From positions 1,488,001-1,552,000 of the forward strand of contig JAEQBH010000193.1 of NCBI GenBank assembly GCA_016808115.1: DNA of 64,000 bases, written 5' to 3'. Of the stretch, positions 46,931 to 59,010 are shown piece after piece. Position 1 is the first letter of the stretch, and each line of letters begins with the position of its first letter. The position numbers and the translations under genes were made by a program. The stretch comes from Tetrastigma voinierianum. Taxonomy: Eukaryota > Streptophyta > Magnoliopsida > Vitales > Vitaceae. The notes under the pieces were generated by a model, which did no database searches, was not told the DNA's origin, and saw only the letters and a list, made by a program, of their open reading frames with translations.

Positions 46931-47440
46931 AAAATTGAAAAACCTCTTTGTGAGCTGTTGGAAAAGGATACTAAATTTATATGGGATGAATCTTGTCAAA
47001 AGAGCTTCGAAGAGCTCAAATCTCACCTGACCACTGCACCTATAATGAGAGCACCTAACTGGCAACTTCCCTTTGAAGTCATGTGTGATGCCAATGATCT
47101 TTCCATTATGGTGGTCCTTAGGCAGAGAGAGGATGGAAATCCTTATGTGGTTTATTATGCAAGAAAAACTTTGAATGAAGCTCAGAAAAATTACACTACC
47201 ATAGAGAAGGAGATGCTAGTAGTAGTATATGCCTTAGACAAGTTTTCAGCATACTTGGTGGGGTCAGACATTGTTATCTTCACCAACCACTCCACCTTGA
47301 AATATCTAATAACCAAGCAGGATGCTAAGAGGCAAGACTTATAAGATGGGTTCTCCTACTCGGGAATTTAACCTTGAACAAAGGACAAGAAAGGGTAGAA
47401 AATGTTGTGGCAAATCACCTCTCGGTGACCACTTGTAAAC
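46931..47440 (+). pseudogene. Element E RNase H
   Basis: The frame 46958-47344 (128 aa) reads FEELKSHLTTAPIM, then FEVMCDANDLSIMVVLRQRE, YYARKTLNEAQKNYTTIEKE and FTNHSTLKYLITKQDAK. These are the standard gypsy RNase H blocks, with CDANDLS in place of CDASDYA. It then breaks by frameshift before the integrase. Confidence 0.9.
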
Positions 47441-47971
47441 ACACACAGTCCTCTAATCGATTATATGAGTTCCACACGAAGGGAATCATTGCTGGCTGGT
47501 AGATAGTACCGCAGTATGACATTGCTAATTTTTAGCAATGAGGAATTCAATTGAATGGAAGTCATAGGATAAGAAATACTTCTTCACCAAAATGCATTCC
47601 TATTATTGGGAGGAGCCATTTCTGTTCAAATATTGTGTAGACCAAATCATTAGAGATGTGTGCCTGAAGGAGAACAACATGGGATTCTTAGCCACTGCCA
47701 CAAAAATGCCTATGGTGGTCATTTCGCTTCGGAGAAGACAACTATGAAGGTTCTCCAATCTGGGTTCTACTGGCCTTCCCTCTTTAAAGATGCTCACAAT
47801 ATGTGCCGAGGTTGCGATAGGTGCCAAAGACTCGGGAAGCTTTCTCGTCGTCACATGATGCCCTTGAACTCGATCTTAGTAGTGGACTTATTTGATGTAT
47901 GGGGCATTAACTTCATGGGACTATTCCCTTTGTCCTTTGGATATTCATATATCTTGGTGGGGGTTGATTAC
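47441..47971 (+). pseudogene. Element E integrase, N-terminal half, with catalytic Asp to Asn change
   Basis: The frame 47660-47971 shows the HHCC zinc finger: HCHKNAYGGHFASEKTT, then MCRGCDRCQR. Next comes DVWGINFMGLFP, where the family has DVWGIDFMGPFP. The AAC at 47909-47911 replaces GAC/GAT, so the first residue of the DDE catalytic triad is Asn and the enzyme could not act. The frame is cut at GVDY (47971) by insertion of element F. The second Asp and the Glu are not in view. Confidence 0.9.
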
Positions 47972-48997
47972 TGGTGAGTCTTAAACTCATATAATTTTAA
48001 TCCATTTTTCTAGTTTATTTTAGTAATTTCAGAGCTATTTTAATGCCAAATTATGGAAGATTTACAAACTTTGTGTTTTGCGGAGTTAATTAAAAAATGA
48101 GAGATTTCCAGCAAGAAAGAGAAAAACGACAATTACGGTCTGCAATAAATGCGAGACTTTCTAGGTCTGCGATGGATGTCTAAGCAAATGGCTAGAGCGT
48201 GTCATAACAATATTTTGTATTACATGACACTAGATCTAAAAAATTGGCAGATGAGCTCTGTCGCAACAAAAAACAACATGTCGCGATAGGAAATGTGAAG
48301 AAGCCAGTTGAGACAAAGATCAGTTATGTTGCGACATAATGAAAGATCAGAAGACAGAATCTATGTCATGACAGAATCTACTTTGTAGTGACACCGACTC
48401 TTGCAACATGGAGAAGCTGGTTGAGACAAAAGAGAGCACTGAAAGAAGAAATTCAATCGCGACAAGAAAATTATGTCACGACAAATGATGCTTATTTGTT
48501 GAACTGGCCTGGTCACAATAAAAGAAACCAACGTTGCAACATACTTCAATGCTGAGGAGATAAATCGATGTTGCAACATGGATTTTAATGTTGCAACACA
48601 GAAATAAGCTGAATAGAGACAAACAAGGTCGCGACAAACTCTTCTAGGTCGTAATAGAGGTTTTCACACAAATACAAAGAAGTCCTGTTGTGACATAACA
48701 AACTAGGTTGTGTGAGTCGTAAAAATTTGAAAGCAGTAATGCGGTGCGACATGAAATGCAGGTCGTGGCGGAATTTATTGAGCAAGCAAGAAGTCATGCC
48801 ATGTGCAAAACAAAGCTCTGATAAGTTAAGCTCAGCGCCTTAAGCCTCTATTAGACGGACTTTGCAGGTTGCGAAAAAATGCTGATAATACAAGACGGTG
48901 TTGCAGCATAGCGAGCGGAGATCTTGTCGCGACGTGAAAGCAGGTAGTATTTTGACTTGCAGTGCATTGGCTGTGTTGATCATGATTGCTCCGATGT

Positions 48998-49002
48998 TGC
49001 GA
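48998..49002. other. Target-site duplication of solo LTR C2, left copy (TGCGA)
   Basis: TGCGA occurs here and again at 52843-52847. Removing C2 and one copy restores a GTTGCGACATAAC motif typical of the surrounding LTR of F. Confidence 0.92.
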
Positions 49003-52000
49003 TGTCACACCCGATTCACAGTCGAGCCCAGATTAGGGTCGAGCGAGTTCGAGTGCGAGACCGTGCAGAACTCTTGCCGATTTTTTTTTCAAAAGTGAAC
49101 TTGTACACATGGGTATGGCCCACGTCTTATATGAATAAAAAAACATATACATATCAAAGAACTACCAGCTGGAGTGGTGTCCATCAAAATCTTCACATTC
49201 TTTGAGTCCCCATTTACAAATACAAAGCAGTGCTTCATTTACACAAATCAGAGCACGGAACCTACATGTAGTGAACCCTTACTAGTGTGTTAACAGTTAT
49301 ATGCAAATAGTTTGGAGCGTCTTCTCCTGTACCTACACGGATTAAAAACCCGTGCTAAGCTTTACGCTTAGTGGGAAACATATCTTATAACTTATACGAA
49401 TACACATGCATTTATACTGAATCATAATAAACATATAACAGTATCAGATAACATAATCTTCATGAATTCATATAACACATTTACATGCATAATTATCCTT
49501 GTATCAAACTTATGCTTTTTCAGATATCTCATATACGATATTGAACTTATACTTATAACAAACTTATACTTACTCAGATCTTATACGATGCGGACTTATT
49601 CTTATTCGATCTCCCGTTGGACACATACTTATACTTATGCTCCAGACGTATATTTGTCGAGGTCTCCCCGAATGACATATATATCGAACTTATACGTCTG
49701 TCTCGAGACTTATAATTGAGATCTCCCAAAGGACATATCTGGAACCACGTGAATGATACTTATCCACATACTCGGACTTACCATCTCTCACCAATCTCCG
49801 TAGGAGTTCCACAGGCTTGCAGCTTACTCTGAGTACCCTTAGGTACAACCGGGCTTATACTTATACTACGGGTTACTCTTGTTCGAATTTACCACGTATG
49901 TACTACGAGAGATATGGCCAGACATATGCGGGTATTCTGAACATATCTTGGTATTCTGAACTTATTTTTATCTGAAGTACTATTAAATTACTACCGAAAC
50001 TTATCTTTGTACTTCATATCTTATGCATACTCACAAACATATCCTGGTCTTCACAGACTTATACTTGCATTCTTTTGGGCTTGTTCTGTATTTGAATCTA
50101 TACTTGTATTTGAGCATGCATGTAGTTTGATTTTATACTTGTCTTGAGCATATACATGTATTTCAAATCTTATACTTGTACTGCAGACATATACTTGTCT
50201 TGGATCTTATCTTGAGTGCTGCAGAGCGTTCTTGTATTTCATATCTTATTCTTGTGAGAAGGCACAGCAGGTACGATAAATTGGGAGCGGTCAGTCATAT
50301 CTCTGGTCGATTAGACTTATGCGAGATCACGGACATTAGTTCGTGGCCAGAATTACGAGATCACATCAAATCCATGGAGCCAAGTTTATCTGATTCGAGA
50401 ACATATCCGAAACAAACGAGTTGTCGGTTTATCTCGTAATCATCTTTAGACACCTTCATTCTTATGCTTATAGAGGCTTATACTTATTCGGATCTCCGTA
50501 GGGTTTGAGCTTATTCTTGTAAAAGTACCGTAGGTACCACCTAGATTCATTATGCGGTACCCATGGTACCCTCTTGGACTTACTCTTATATTATGGGACT
50601 TATACTTATTTTACGGATCTGGGAGTACGGGTGGTACTGCAAATTTATACTTATTTGCGTCTGGGAATTGCAGTAGGTACTTCTGAACTTATACTTATTT
50701 TACGGATAGCAGTGCAGAGTGGGTACTCTGGGGTATACTTATTTTGCGTGCGGGAGTACCCGTGGAGTGCTCACGAGATTAATTAGATACGAAGTACGCA
50801 GTAGGTACCTACAGGCAGTCTGGTACATTCGGATCTTTACTCTTATTCTTTGTGAGAGTCTTATCATATAACTATTTGACTACCCAAACCAATCATAAGA
50901 AATGAGTAGGACCAGACACAATAAATACTCGAGAGGGTCTGTCTGATGCGAGGTGTCGTGCTGCGCGAAGTCTTAGGAAGCCCTTTGAGCAGGAGTCTTA
51001 GTAGCGTCGGGAGTCTGCGTACTAATCGGGGGTCTGATGGCACTTAGGAGCAGTCTTATTAGCACTGCTGAAGTACCAAAGTACCTAATCAGGTGTCATA
51101 GCACTAATGTCGGAGACGAGTCTTGTAGCCTTAACGAGTGCAGTCTTGTGGACGGGAGTGCGAAACAGCAACGAGTCTTTGAAGCACTTATCGGAGAACG
51201 ATCCATCCCATTCATTCTTTGAAGTCCTAGGTAGTCATATGATCGTATGTCTTTCGAGAAATCATAATGTATCTTAATCACATTACGTGTTCGCGACATG
51301 TGCTTTCATGTTCATGTTCATGTTTCAGTTCATTTTCATATTTCATATACTTATATAGGAATACTGATGTATTCACACATCGTTCATGTATTCTTGTCCC
51401 TCAATGCGTCTACTTTTCTTAGAAATTGGAATCATTCCAATTGAATCATCCGAATGAAAGTTATGGCATTTTCATGACAAACTAGTCGGTTTACCCTGTA
51501 TTACACTGAACGGTCACGTTCTTATTTTTCGGAACCTTCCTTACGACCACAGTTGCTGTATTCATTTGAAGCTAAGGTGCTAAGGGTTCTCCTCCAACTA
51601 GAATCTTAAATCGAGACACCTAAACTCCAAGTTAAATCAGAAACACTTAGGGACTACACTATGTTCAAAAGCTGAACGAGAGAATTGACGACATGTGCAG
51701 CTTTGAGTGAATTTTTGGGCCACCTAGAATCGGAATTAGAAGGTATCTATTTCAGGATGTTTGGTTTGCCTTGAAGTATATTTTAACCGAAAACTTGAAT
51801 CACACAAATCGGATTAGAAATGAGAAAGTTATGGTCAAAATACGAACAACGTTGAGAATAGAAAAAACGAGAACTCACACTGTGCCGGTGCGGCTCGACT
51901 TTTTGTCTGCGATCACGGTGCTAGTGCCCAAATGTGGGCTTTTCTTCACTTTTTCCATATATTGATACCCAAATCAACCCAATACTCCATATACACATCA

Positions 52001-52842
52001 AAACCACTCCAAATTCATCTTGAAATGGTGGTTTTGAACTTCATATTCATCTTTCAACACATATGTTTCTTCAAAACCTTTCATGAATACTCCCAAACAA
52101 CTCTAATATGGGTCATAACCCATACACAAACCAAGCATAAAGATTTGTTAGGGTTTGTTCTAAACCCTAACTCAATTTCTTTCCATTTAACCATGAATCC
52201 AACATCAAATGGAGGATTCTATACTCTTGATTCCATTTAGGGTTTTTTACTTTATTTTCAAGAAATACAGGGTTGGGATGAAATCTAATAAAAACCTAAG
52301 TTTGAAGACATGCTATTACCCATACAATTTGCATGGAACTTCATACAAACTTTAAATTCCATAGAGTTCCATACAAAAATCATAAATCCATACTCAGGTT
52401 AGTTTCCATACGCTTTCTTGGCTCATCTCTCTTCTTCCTCTTAACCTTCTTCTTCCTCTTCCTCTTCTTCTTCTTAGCCTTCACGGTTTTTGCTCTCTTT
52501 GGAGACCAATTTGGTCTTAAATCAAGCTCTCTATCCTTAGTCCATGTTTGGCTCCCAAAAACCCATTTTTTTGGGTCAAATTTTCATTTTTGCATTTAGG
52601 TCCTTAGTTTCTTCTCTTTTTGCAAATCCACTTAGGCATAATTCTATTTTAACCCATAGCCTTTTCAAATTATGATTTTTATGCCCCTTTTTGGAAAAAT
52701 TACAATTTTGTCCTTATAACTTGTAAAATTTCCGAGTCTCTCGTTTCCATGTTTCACATTTAACTCACGAAACATTCAAATTATGCTTACAAAATACCCT
52801 AAAAATGTCGAAAACGACTAGGGTATATTTCGGGATGTTACA
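49003..52842 (-). mobile_element. Element C2: 3,840 bp solo LTR
   Basis: It is bounded by TGTCACACCC and GGGATGTTACA and flanked by TGCGA on both sides, with no coding domain or primer site. It aligns along its length with C1 (4922-4988 plus 14252-18315). The strand is inferred as minus, as for C1. A solo LTR of this kind is left when the two LTRs of a full element recombine. Repeats of ACTTATACTT type (49530-50760) are less regular than in C1. Confidence 0.9.
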
Positions 52843-52847
52843 TGCGA
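52843..52847. other. Target-site duplication of solo LTR C2, right copy (TGCGA)
   Basis: Right partner of 48998-49002, directly after the GTTACA terminus. Confidence 0.92.
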
Positions 52848-53134
52848 CATAACTATTTGAGGAAGGCACAAAATATTGTCGCGACAAAGGAAACTCTGTC
52901 ACAATAGAATTCTCATACTGAAGGAAAGAAGACTGTCACAACAAGAATACGCTGTCACAATTGAAGCAAATAGGAGCACAAGATCTTCAAGTCGTGACAA
53001 AAGACTGCAAACCTGCAACAAGGACCTGCAACAAAGACACAACTTATAGGTCGTGACAGAGAAGGAAATTCTGGGCCAAAATGCTTAGGGATTCACACAT
53101 AGCCTTAATTTTTAGGGCCCAACTTTTAGGGCTC

Positions 53135-53144
53135 TATAAATAGA
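53135..53144 (+). promoter_or_regulatory. TATA box in element F 5' LTR
   Basis: TATAAATAGA fits the plant TATA consensus and lies in the LTR upstream of a plausible transcript start near 53170. About 1.4 kb of LTR follows it, so the transcribed leader would be long. Confidence 0.6.
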
Positions 53145-54574
53145 AACGACTGCATAAAGCGAGGCAGTCAGTAAGCAATGATGAACGAAGTACAGGGAGG
53201 CGGGGACTCTTTTGTGATATATTTTCTTTTCTTTATTTTAATTTTTATTTTCTTTTCTTCAAAGATTAGCTTTGCTTATGGGATTTTTGATTCGTTCTTG
53301 GTTGAAGCAGTAATTTGTTCAAAAGGTTTGAAGTTGAAATTTAATGTTGAAAACCATTTACGATTACTGTTTGAATTCAATGAACTCCAGGCAAACGCTA
53401 GAACTCATTTCTTCATTTGATTGCAATTACAGTGGAATTTTCCTGATCAGTATTTCAGTGTATGCGGTGATCTAGTTTTCAAGAACACAACTTCCACTGG
53501 GAAAGATATGATGTTAGTTACGGTCTTTGAAAATTTCAATATTTGAATTTTTAATTTATTTGGATGGTGTTGATCTTGATATTAATTGTTCCCAATTTTA
53601 GTAGCTTATACCCATGAAAGGACTTTTGTTTGGCGCTGATTTCCAGGAGACCCTTTGAGTGACACAGAGATGGAGATTCATGAGAGCTTAGACCATTTAC
53701 TTAGGGGTATGTTAGACTAATATTGAAGAACTAATGAGCTCTGAAAGGTTACTTAGATAAATCCTCAATTTGCTCATGGTTTGAGAATGGGTTGAGTGAT
53801 ATATCAATTTAATCTTTTAGAGATCTCTCATAAGTACGGAAGAATGATCCAGTCTGTGTTAGCATGAAATCTAATCAAGGAAAGAGAAAACTCTTTCAGA
53901 TCTTAAGGATGAGACATCATTCTTGTTGTAGAAATCTAGCAATTGCCCTGTCTTGGGAAGCAAGAAATTTGCAGTCATAAGAAATGGGTATGAAGTATTA
54001 GAAAAAAAAAATACTCAGATCTAGTAAAGAAATTCTAATTACAAGTAATTGATTAGAATCATGTTTAAAGAATGAACATGAATCTCTACTCAATGAAAAG
54101 TATGGTTAGAGGAGGAATCCAAACTATACTACCTCGCCTCTTGACAAATTCAGATTCTAACTCAGGGGAAAATATAATGAGATTAGGATGCAAGAATTGA
54201 AAATTTCACAATAGTGAAATCCCAGTGTTTACTTCCAGCAATAATCGGGTTCAGTCCAGTTTACATTTAGGATTTAAGTTTTTTTCCTTTTATATTAAAT
54301 GTAGGATTCTAGTTATTAAAATTCTTATTAGATTACTGAATTTTCATCTAAACTAGACATTCAAATAGTGTAGAACTTGAGTAGTTGGGTTAGTTGAAGT
54401 TTAAATTCCTTTCAATCTCTGTGGGAATGATATTCGGACTTATAGGTCCACTTTATTACTTGTACAACCTGTGTACTTGCAGTTTTTAAGACCAAAGTAA
54501 ATCTTTAATTGAGTTTAGTGACAAAACTCTTCTTCTTATGAGCATACAAGTTATTTTTGGTTTTAACAAGTTTT

Positions 54575-54763
54575 TGGTGCCCTTACCGGGGATTAGGCAA
54601 TAGTCCTCTTATGACAATGTCTTAAATTTTATCTATGTGCAACTTATGGTCTTATCAAGTTTTTGGTGTTGTTACCTAGGATTCTAGTTAGTCTTTGGGA
54701 ATAGTGGCAGAAATTTGTATATATCATTTGGTCTTAACAAGTTTTTAGTGTTGTTGTCGAGGA
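54575..54763 (+). other. Element F primer-binding region: three tandem PBS-like sites
   Basis: The first site (54575-54592) reads TGGTGCCCTTACCGGGGA, with three mismatches to TGGCGCCGTTGCCGGGGA. Further sites at 54664-54681 (TGGTGTTGTTACCTAGGA) and 54746-54763 (TAGTGTTGTTGTCGAGGA) each have six mismatches. Each is preceded by a TTAACAAGTTTT- or TTATCAAGTTTT-like lead-in. The spacing is 89 and 82 bp, so the LTR end plus PBS has been triplicated. The first is the best primer site by match and by adjacency to the LTR end. Confidence 0.75.
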
Positions 54764-55110
54764 TCGAAAGAATTTAAAAATCAATATTATGACAAAAGAG
54801 AGAAATGCTAATTTGTACATTTTTCTTTGTTTTTCAAAAATTTCGAAAATGTCGACAAAAGCAGTTTTTTAATGGTGGTGAATAAGCTCACGATCTTTTT
54901 GGAAGCTTAATGAATATACAATTTTTGTTATCACTTACTCTATTTGATCTTAGTGTGTTTCCACTTTCAGGAAAATATTAAATGCATAGAAAATCATAAG
55001 CATAATTGCTGCCTCTAAATACAGAAATTGAATGAACCCTGAAAAATTTGAGAGAAACTACCAGTGTTGAAGATAGAAGTTTAGCTAATCAAATAGAAAG
55101 ATTGTAGACT
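54764..55110 (+). other. Element F 5' leader
   Basis: AT-rich, non-coding sequence between the primer sites and gag. No domain seen. Confidence 0.5.
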
Positions 55111-56140
55111 ATTCTAGAAGAAGAAGAAGCAGAGAGACCACAGAGGCCTAACACAATGGAGGAATTTTGGAGGCCTATCATTCAGGATGACTATTCTGCT
55201 GTGAGACAACCCCCTATTGAAGCAAACAACTTTGAGCTGAAGCCAGCTTTGATTACAATGGATTGACAACACCGAGTTCCTTTTGTACCCTTGAAGATCA
55301 AATGAGCACTTAGGGAGGTTTGCCTTAGGGATGACAACCGCAGTGAAACTGAATGGAGTAAGACTGATGTAATCAAGCTTCCAACTCTTCCCATTCTCAT
55401 TTGAGAGATGTGGTAGCACATGGTTTGACTCCTTTGCCAGGTGGGATCGGTGAATACTTGGGAAGAAGCTGGTTGGGGCATTCGCTGGCGATTTTCCCTC
55501 CGGCTCTCAACTGGCGAGAGAAGAGGAGAAATCATTGTGTTTAAATGGGGAGAATGAGAGTCTACTGTTTGCATAGGAGAGGTTCAAGGAATTCTTTGAA
55601 GAGTGCCTATGCATAGGATAGATCGCGACGGATGGACATTTTCTATCATGCCATGAATTATACCTCCAAGGGTATAATTGATGCATCCTGCTATGAAGGA
55701 TTTAAAAGAAGAAGTGCAGAGTAGGCAAGGCAAGTTATTGAAGTCCTTACCAAATGCAACTATAAGACTCCATCTGAATCTTCAAGGAGCAACAATAGGA
55801 TTAGGGGAAATGGTCTAATTGGATTGGACAGAACTACAACCATAGAAGCCAAGCTTGATGCAGTAATGAACAAGCTGAGTAGCAATGAGAAAAGAATGCA
55901 CACTGCACATGTTGTTAGAGCAATGAGAGAAGGAAGGGCTTGATCTTGAGGGTATAGGAAGAAAGGCATACCGAGGTTGAGGGAGGCATGGTACCTAAAT
56001 GCAAACAAGAGTTATACTTTTAGGCCCAATCCCAACCTGCCTACACATTATAGTCTAGCACTAAGAAACCATGAAAGCTTTTCATATGGTGGAAAAGCAT
56101 AATAGGGAACCAGATATGAATAGAACCACCATCAGGCTTA
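55111..56140 (+). pseudogene. Element F gag
   Basis: From 55137 the sequence reads TMEEFWRPIIQDDYSAVRQP, the Athila/Calypso-type gag N-terminus. After breaks, the core is visible around 55450-55610 as WEELVGAFAGDF, FPSGSQLAREEEKS and ERFKEFFEECL. The C-terminal part at about 55730-56060 has NYKTPSESSRSNNR, then a coiled AKLDAVMNKLSSNEKRMH and RPNPNLPTHYSLALRNHESF. There are at least three frameshifts and several stops. This is the RNA-packaging structural protein. Confidence 0.82.
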
Positions 56141-57290
56141 TACTCGACTGAGTTTCATTATGTAGCAATAACGATAGTAGCGAGAGGAAAGCGGCGATTA
56201 TCAAGGTCGAAGGACTCCGTCCTTTGAGTCGGATGCTTAATTTCATGTCAGATAACGAGGATTTTGAATGCGCATGAGAAAAATTCGACCTTGAAAATTT
56301 CTAAGCCAAATAATGATATTTCAAACGAACACCAATGCTTCTTTGGAAGAATGCGGAGATGCAGTTAGTATTTGGATCAAGATCTAAAGAGCCTAAAGAT
56401 TGTATGGCAGTGACTCTTAGAAGTGGCAGGGAGTTAGACAAAAGGAGAGTAGAAAGGAAGAATACTGATGAAAAGAAACAAGCTGAGATTGGAGAAGAAC
56501 ATGAGTAGAACAGAGAAGGAGAAGTCAGCAGAACTGCATCCCAAGCAGCATGGAAGGATGAAAGAAGTGAAAGCCTATAATCCTCCAGTTCCATTCCCTC
56601 AAAGGCTATAGAAGGCAAAACTGGAAGAGCAGTTCTCTAAATTCTTAAACATGTTTAAGAAGATAGAGATCAACATTCCCTTCTCAGAGGCATTAACTCA
56701 AATGTCTCATTATGCAAAATTCATGAAATACCTATTAAGAAAAAAGAGAAAGTTTACTGAGGAAGGGATAATGAGCCTAAATGCAGCACAACGGTCGCAG
56801 TGGTGAGTCCATTCGAGAGAAAAAATGAGGATCAAGCGACTTCACTATACCTTGCCTTGATTAGGAAGGCGACATGGGAAAAGCATTGTGTGATTAAGAC
56901 TGACATCAACTTGGTACTGATGTATTGTTAAAGACTAAGTTTAGGGGAGCTTACTCCACAGCCATGACCTGCGAGATGGTAGACATGACATTGGCCCATC
57001 TAAAGTGCCATCCCCTTGAAGATGTCTTGATCAAGGTGGGAGTGTTGTCTTTCTAGTGGACTTCGTAGTCATAAATATAGAGGAAGACAAACAAGTTCCA
57101 CTGTTGTTAGAAAGACCCTTCTTAGCAATAGGAGCAGCATTGATTGATGTGAAAAAAGGAGAACTGACTCTTAGGGTTGGAGATGAAGCAGTGCATTTCA
57201 ATCTCAATGACAGTCTGAAACAACCAAAACTCAGAAGTGCTGGCTATGAATTTGTAGAAACAAAATTCCTATCAGTTTTGAACTAACCAC
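56141..57290 (+). pseudogene. Element F gag-pro linker and protease
   Basis: CMAVTLRSGREL at about 56398-56435 opens the linker. At 56620-56760 come KKIEINIPFSEALTQMSHYA and FMKYLL, the conserved pre-protease block. The protease active site, expected near 56890, is not recognisable. The second protease part survives as VDFVVINIEEDKQVPLLLER and PFLAIGAALIDV (57056-57286), ending HFNLNDSLKQP. The active-site triad cannot be found. Confidence 0.78.
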
Positions 57291-58440
57291 TGATTGTAAT
57301 TTTCAGAATTCAATGAATGAGATGAGATGAATTTCTACCATCTTGAGCATCTTGAAGTTGAATTTCTGAACTCAAATTTCAAACTAAAAGGTCGATATTC
57401 GATGATAAGCAGTGCGAAAGATCTAGCGGTTATGAAGAAAAAGTGGATTTGAAAGAAAATAAAAGTTTAGAAAGGTTTAATACTGAGAATTTCTCACGAA
57501 CATTTAAAATATGCCTTCTTACAACAAAAGAAAAAAGAAAGCCGATAATCATTTAGGTTGGATTAACTAAAATTTGGAAGAGCAAAGGCGTGGAGACTCT
57601 TAGAAAATATAAAACATGCTTGGTCTATAGAAGATTTGAAAGGAATCGAGTCCTTCGATTACTGTATTGCCACGAATCTGTTGGGAGAGAATGCTAGAAC
57701 TTCTATAGAGCATCAGAGAAGGCTGAATCCAGTAATGAAAGAAGTACTGAAATGGCTAAATGCAAGCTTCATATATGTAATTTCAGATAGTCCTTGGGTG
57801 AGCCTAGTACATGTGGTTCCCAAGAAGGGAGGATTCACTATGATCAAAAGTGATAAGAATGAATTGATTCCTACAAGAACTGTGACAGAATGGAGAGTGT
57901 GCATAGACTATAGGAAACTTAACACTACTACCAGAAAGGACCATTATCCTCTACCTTTCATTGATCAAATGTTGGGAGCGGGTTGAGAGCACTCCCATTA
58001 CTATTTTCTTGATGGATATTAAGTTTATAGCAGTTACCAGCGCCTGAGGATCGGGAGAAATTAATATTTACATGTCCTTGTGGTACCTTTGCCTTTAGAA
58101 GGATGCCATTTGAATTTTGTAATGCTCCTGCACCTCTCAAAGGTACATTATGATCTTCTATGTTTTGGCAGTGGAAGAGGTTATGGAAATATTCATGGAT
58201 GACTTCTCAGTCTATGGATCTAGTTTTTAAGATTATCTGAGAAATTTAGAAACTGTACTTCAAAGGTGCAAAGACAAGAATCTAGCTTTAAACTGGGAAA
58301 AATGCCATTTCATGGTAACTGGAGACATTACAGGGCACAAGATTTTTTTGCTCTTGGATTGAAGTAGATGACAAAGGTGTTGTTATAAAAACTCTCATGC
58401 CACCTACTGACGATTAGGAAGGGTATAGAAGCTTTAGGAC
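57291..58440 (+). pseudogene. Element F reverse transcriptase
   Basis: The 116-residue frame 57636-57986 gives SIEHQRRLNPVMKEVLKWLN, WVSLVHVVPKKGGFTMI and RVCIDYRKLNTTTRKDHYPL. After a frameshift, 58030-58130 has the CPCGTFAFRRMPFEFCNAPA block. At about 58190-58215 comes IFMDDFSVYG, the catalytic FMDD variant of YxDD. The thumb reads LQRCKDKNLALNWEKCHFMV (58260-58320). It is split over at least three frames. Confidence 0.9.
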
Positions 58441-59010
58441 ATCTTTGGATTTTATAGAAGATTCATTAAGAATTTTTCTAAAATCCCTAGACCATTGTGT
58501 AGACTGTTTGAAAAAGATGCAAAATATGATTTTGATGAATCATGTAGATCTGCATTTGAGGAAATTAAATCTAGATTAGTATCAGCTCCCATCATGCTGA
58601 TACCAGACCAAAGCAATGAATTTGAAATTATGTGTGATGCAAGTGATTATGTAATGGGAGCTGTAGTGGGACAGAGAACTGAAAAGATATTCAAGGCTAT
58701 ATACTATGCTAGCAAAACATTCCAATGAGACGCATTCTCCACCACGAGAGAAGGAGATGCTGTAATGGATTTTCATGTGAAAAATTCAAACCTTATATAT
58801 TGGGGTCCCATGTTGTGATACACATTGATCATGCTGCAATTAAGTATTTACTGGCAAAAAAGGATGCAAAGCCAAGATTGATCAGATGGGTGCTTCTGCT
58901 GCAAGAATTTGATCTTGAAATCAAAGACAAGAAGGGTAGTGACAATGTGATAGCGAGTCCTTGTCTAGATTGGAAGCTATTTGAACGAAAAGGGGGCCAA
59001 AAATAAATTT
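58441..59010 (+). pseudogene. Element F RNase H
   Basis: 58495-58728 reads FEEIKSRLVSAPIM, then FEIMCDASDYVMGAVVGQRT and AIYYASKTF; CDASDY keeps the first catalytic acid. After one frameshift, 58780-58960 reads KPYILGSHVVIHIDHAAIKY, LLAKKDAKPRLIRWVLLLQE and FDLEIKDKKGSDN, the gypsy RNase H C-terminus. Best-preserved RNase H of the window apart from that frameshift. Confidence 0.9.

Larger units (their letters stand above)
41846..47971 (+). mobile_element. Element E: Athila-like Ty3/gypsy element, truncated by element F
   Basis: On the plus strand: 5' LTR 41846-43158, primer site 43161-43178, gag 43490-44331, then protease, RT, RNase H and the first half of integrase to 47971, where element F begins. 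Gag, protease (LLDLGVSVNLLP) and pol all match the Athila lineage. The missing end probably lies beyond element F, outside the window. Stops occur in most domains. Confidence 0.87.
47972..54568 (+). repeat. Element F 5' LTR (contains solo LTR C2)
   Basis: It starts TGGTGAGTCTTAAACTCATA, a start seen in the Athila/Tat group, and ends TTTTAACA. Without C2 and one TGCGA it is about 2,752 bp. The half before C2 is full of motifs built on TTGTCGCGACAA. TATAAATAGA at 53135-53144 is a good TATA box. The block 'caatctctgtgggaatgat' near 54412 is the conserved LTR-end block of this group. Confidence 0.82.

Noticed and set aside
52333..52599. Plus-strand ORF with a phenylalanine/leucine-rich hydrophobic segment, possibly a membrane protein
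   Set aside because: It arises from a TTC/CTT-rich tract near the end of solo LTR C2; the C1 copy has the same tract without the ORF. Its strand is opposite to the inferred LTR direction.
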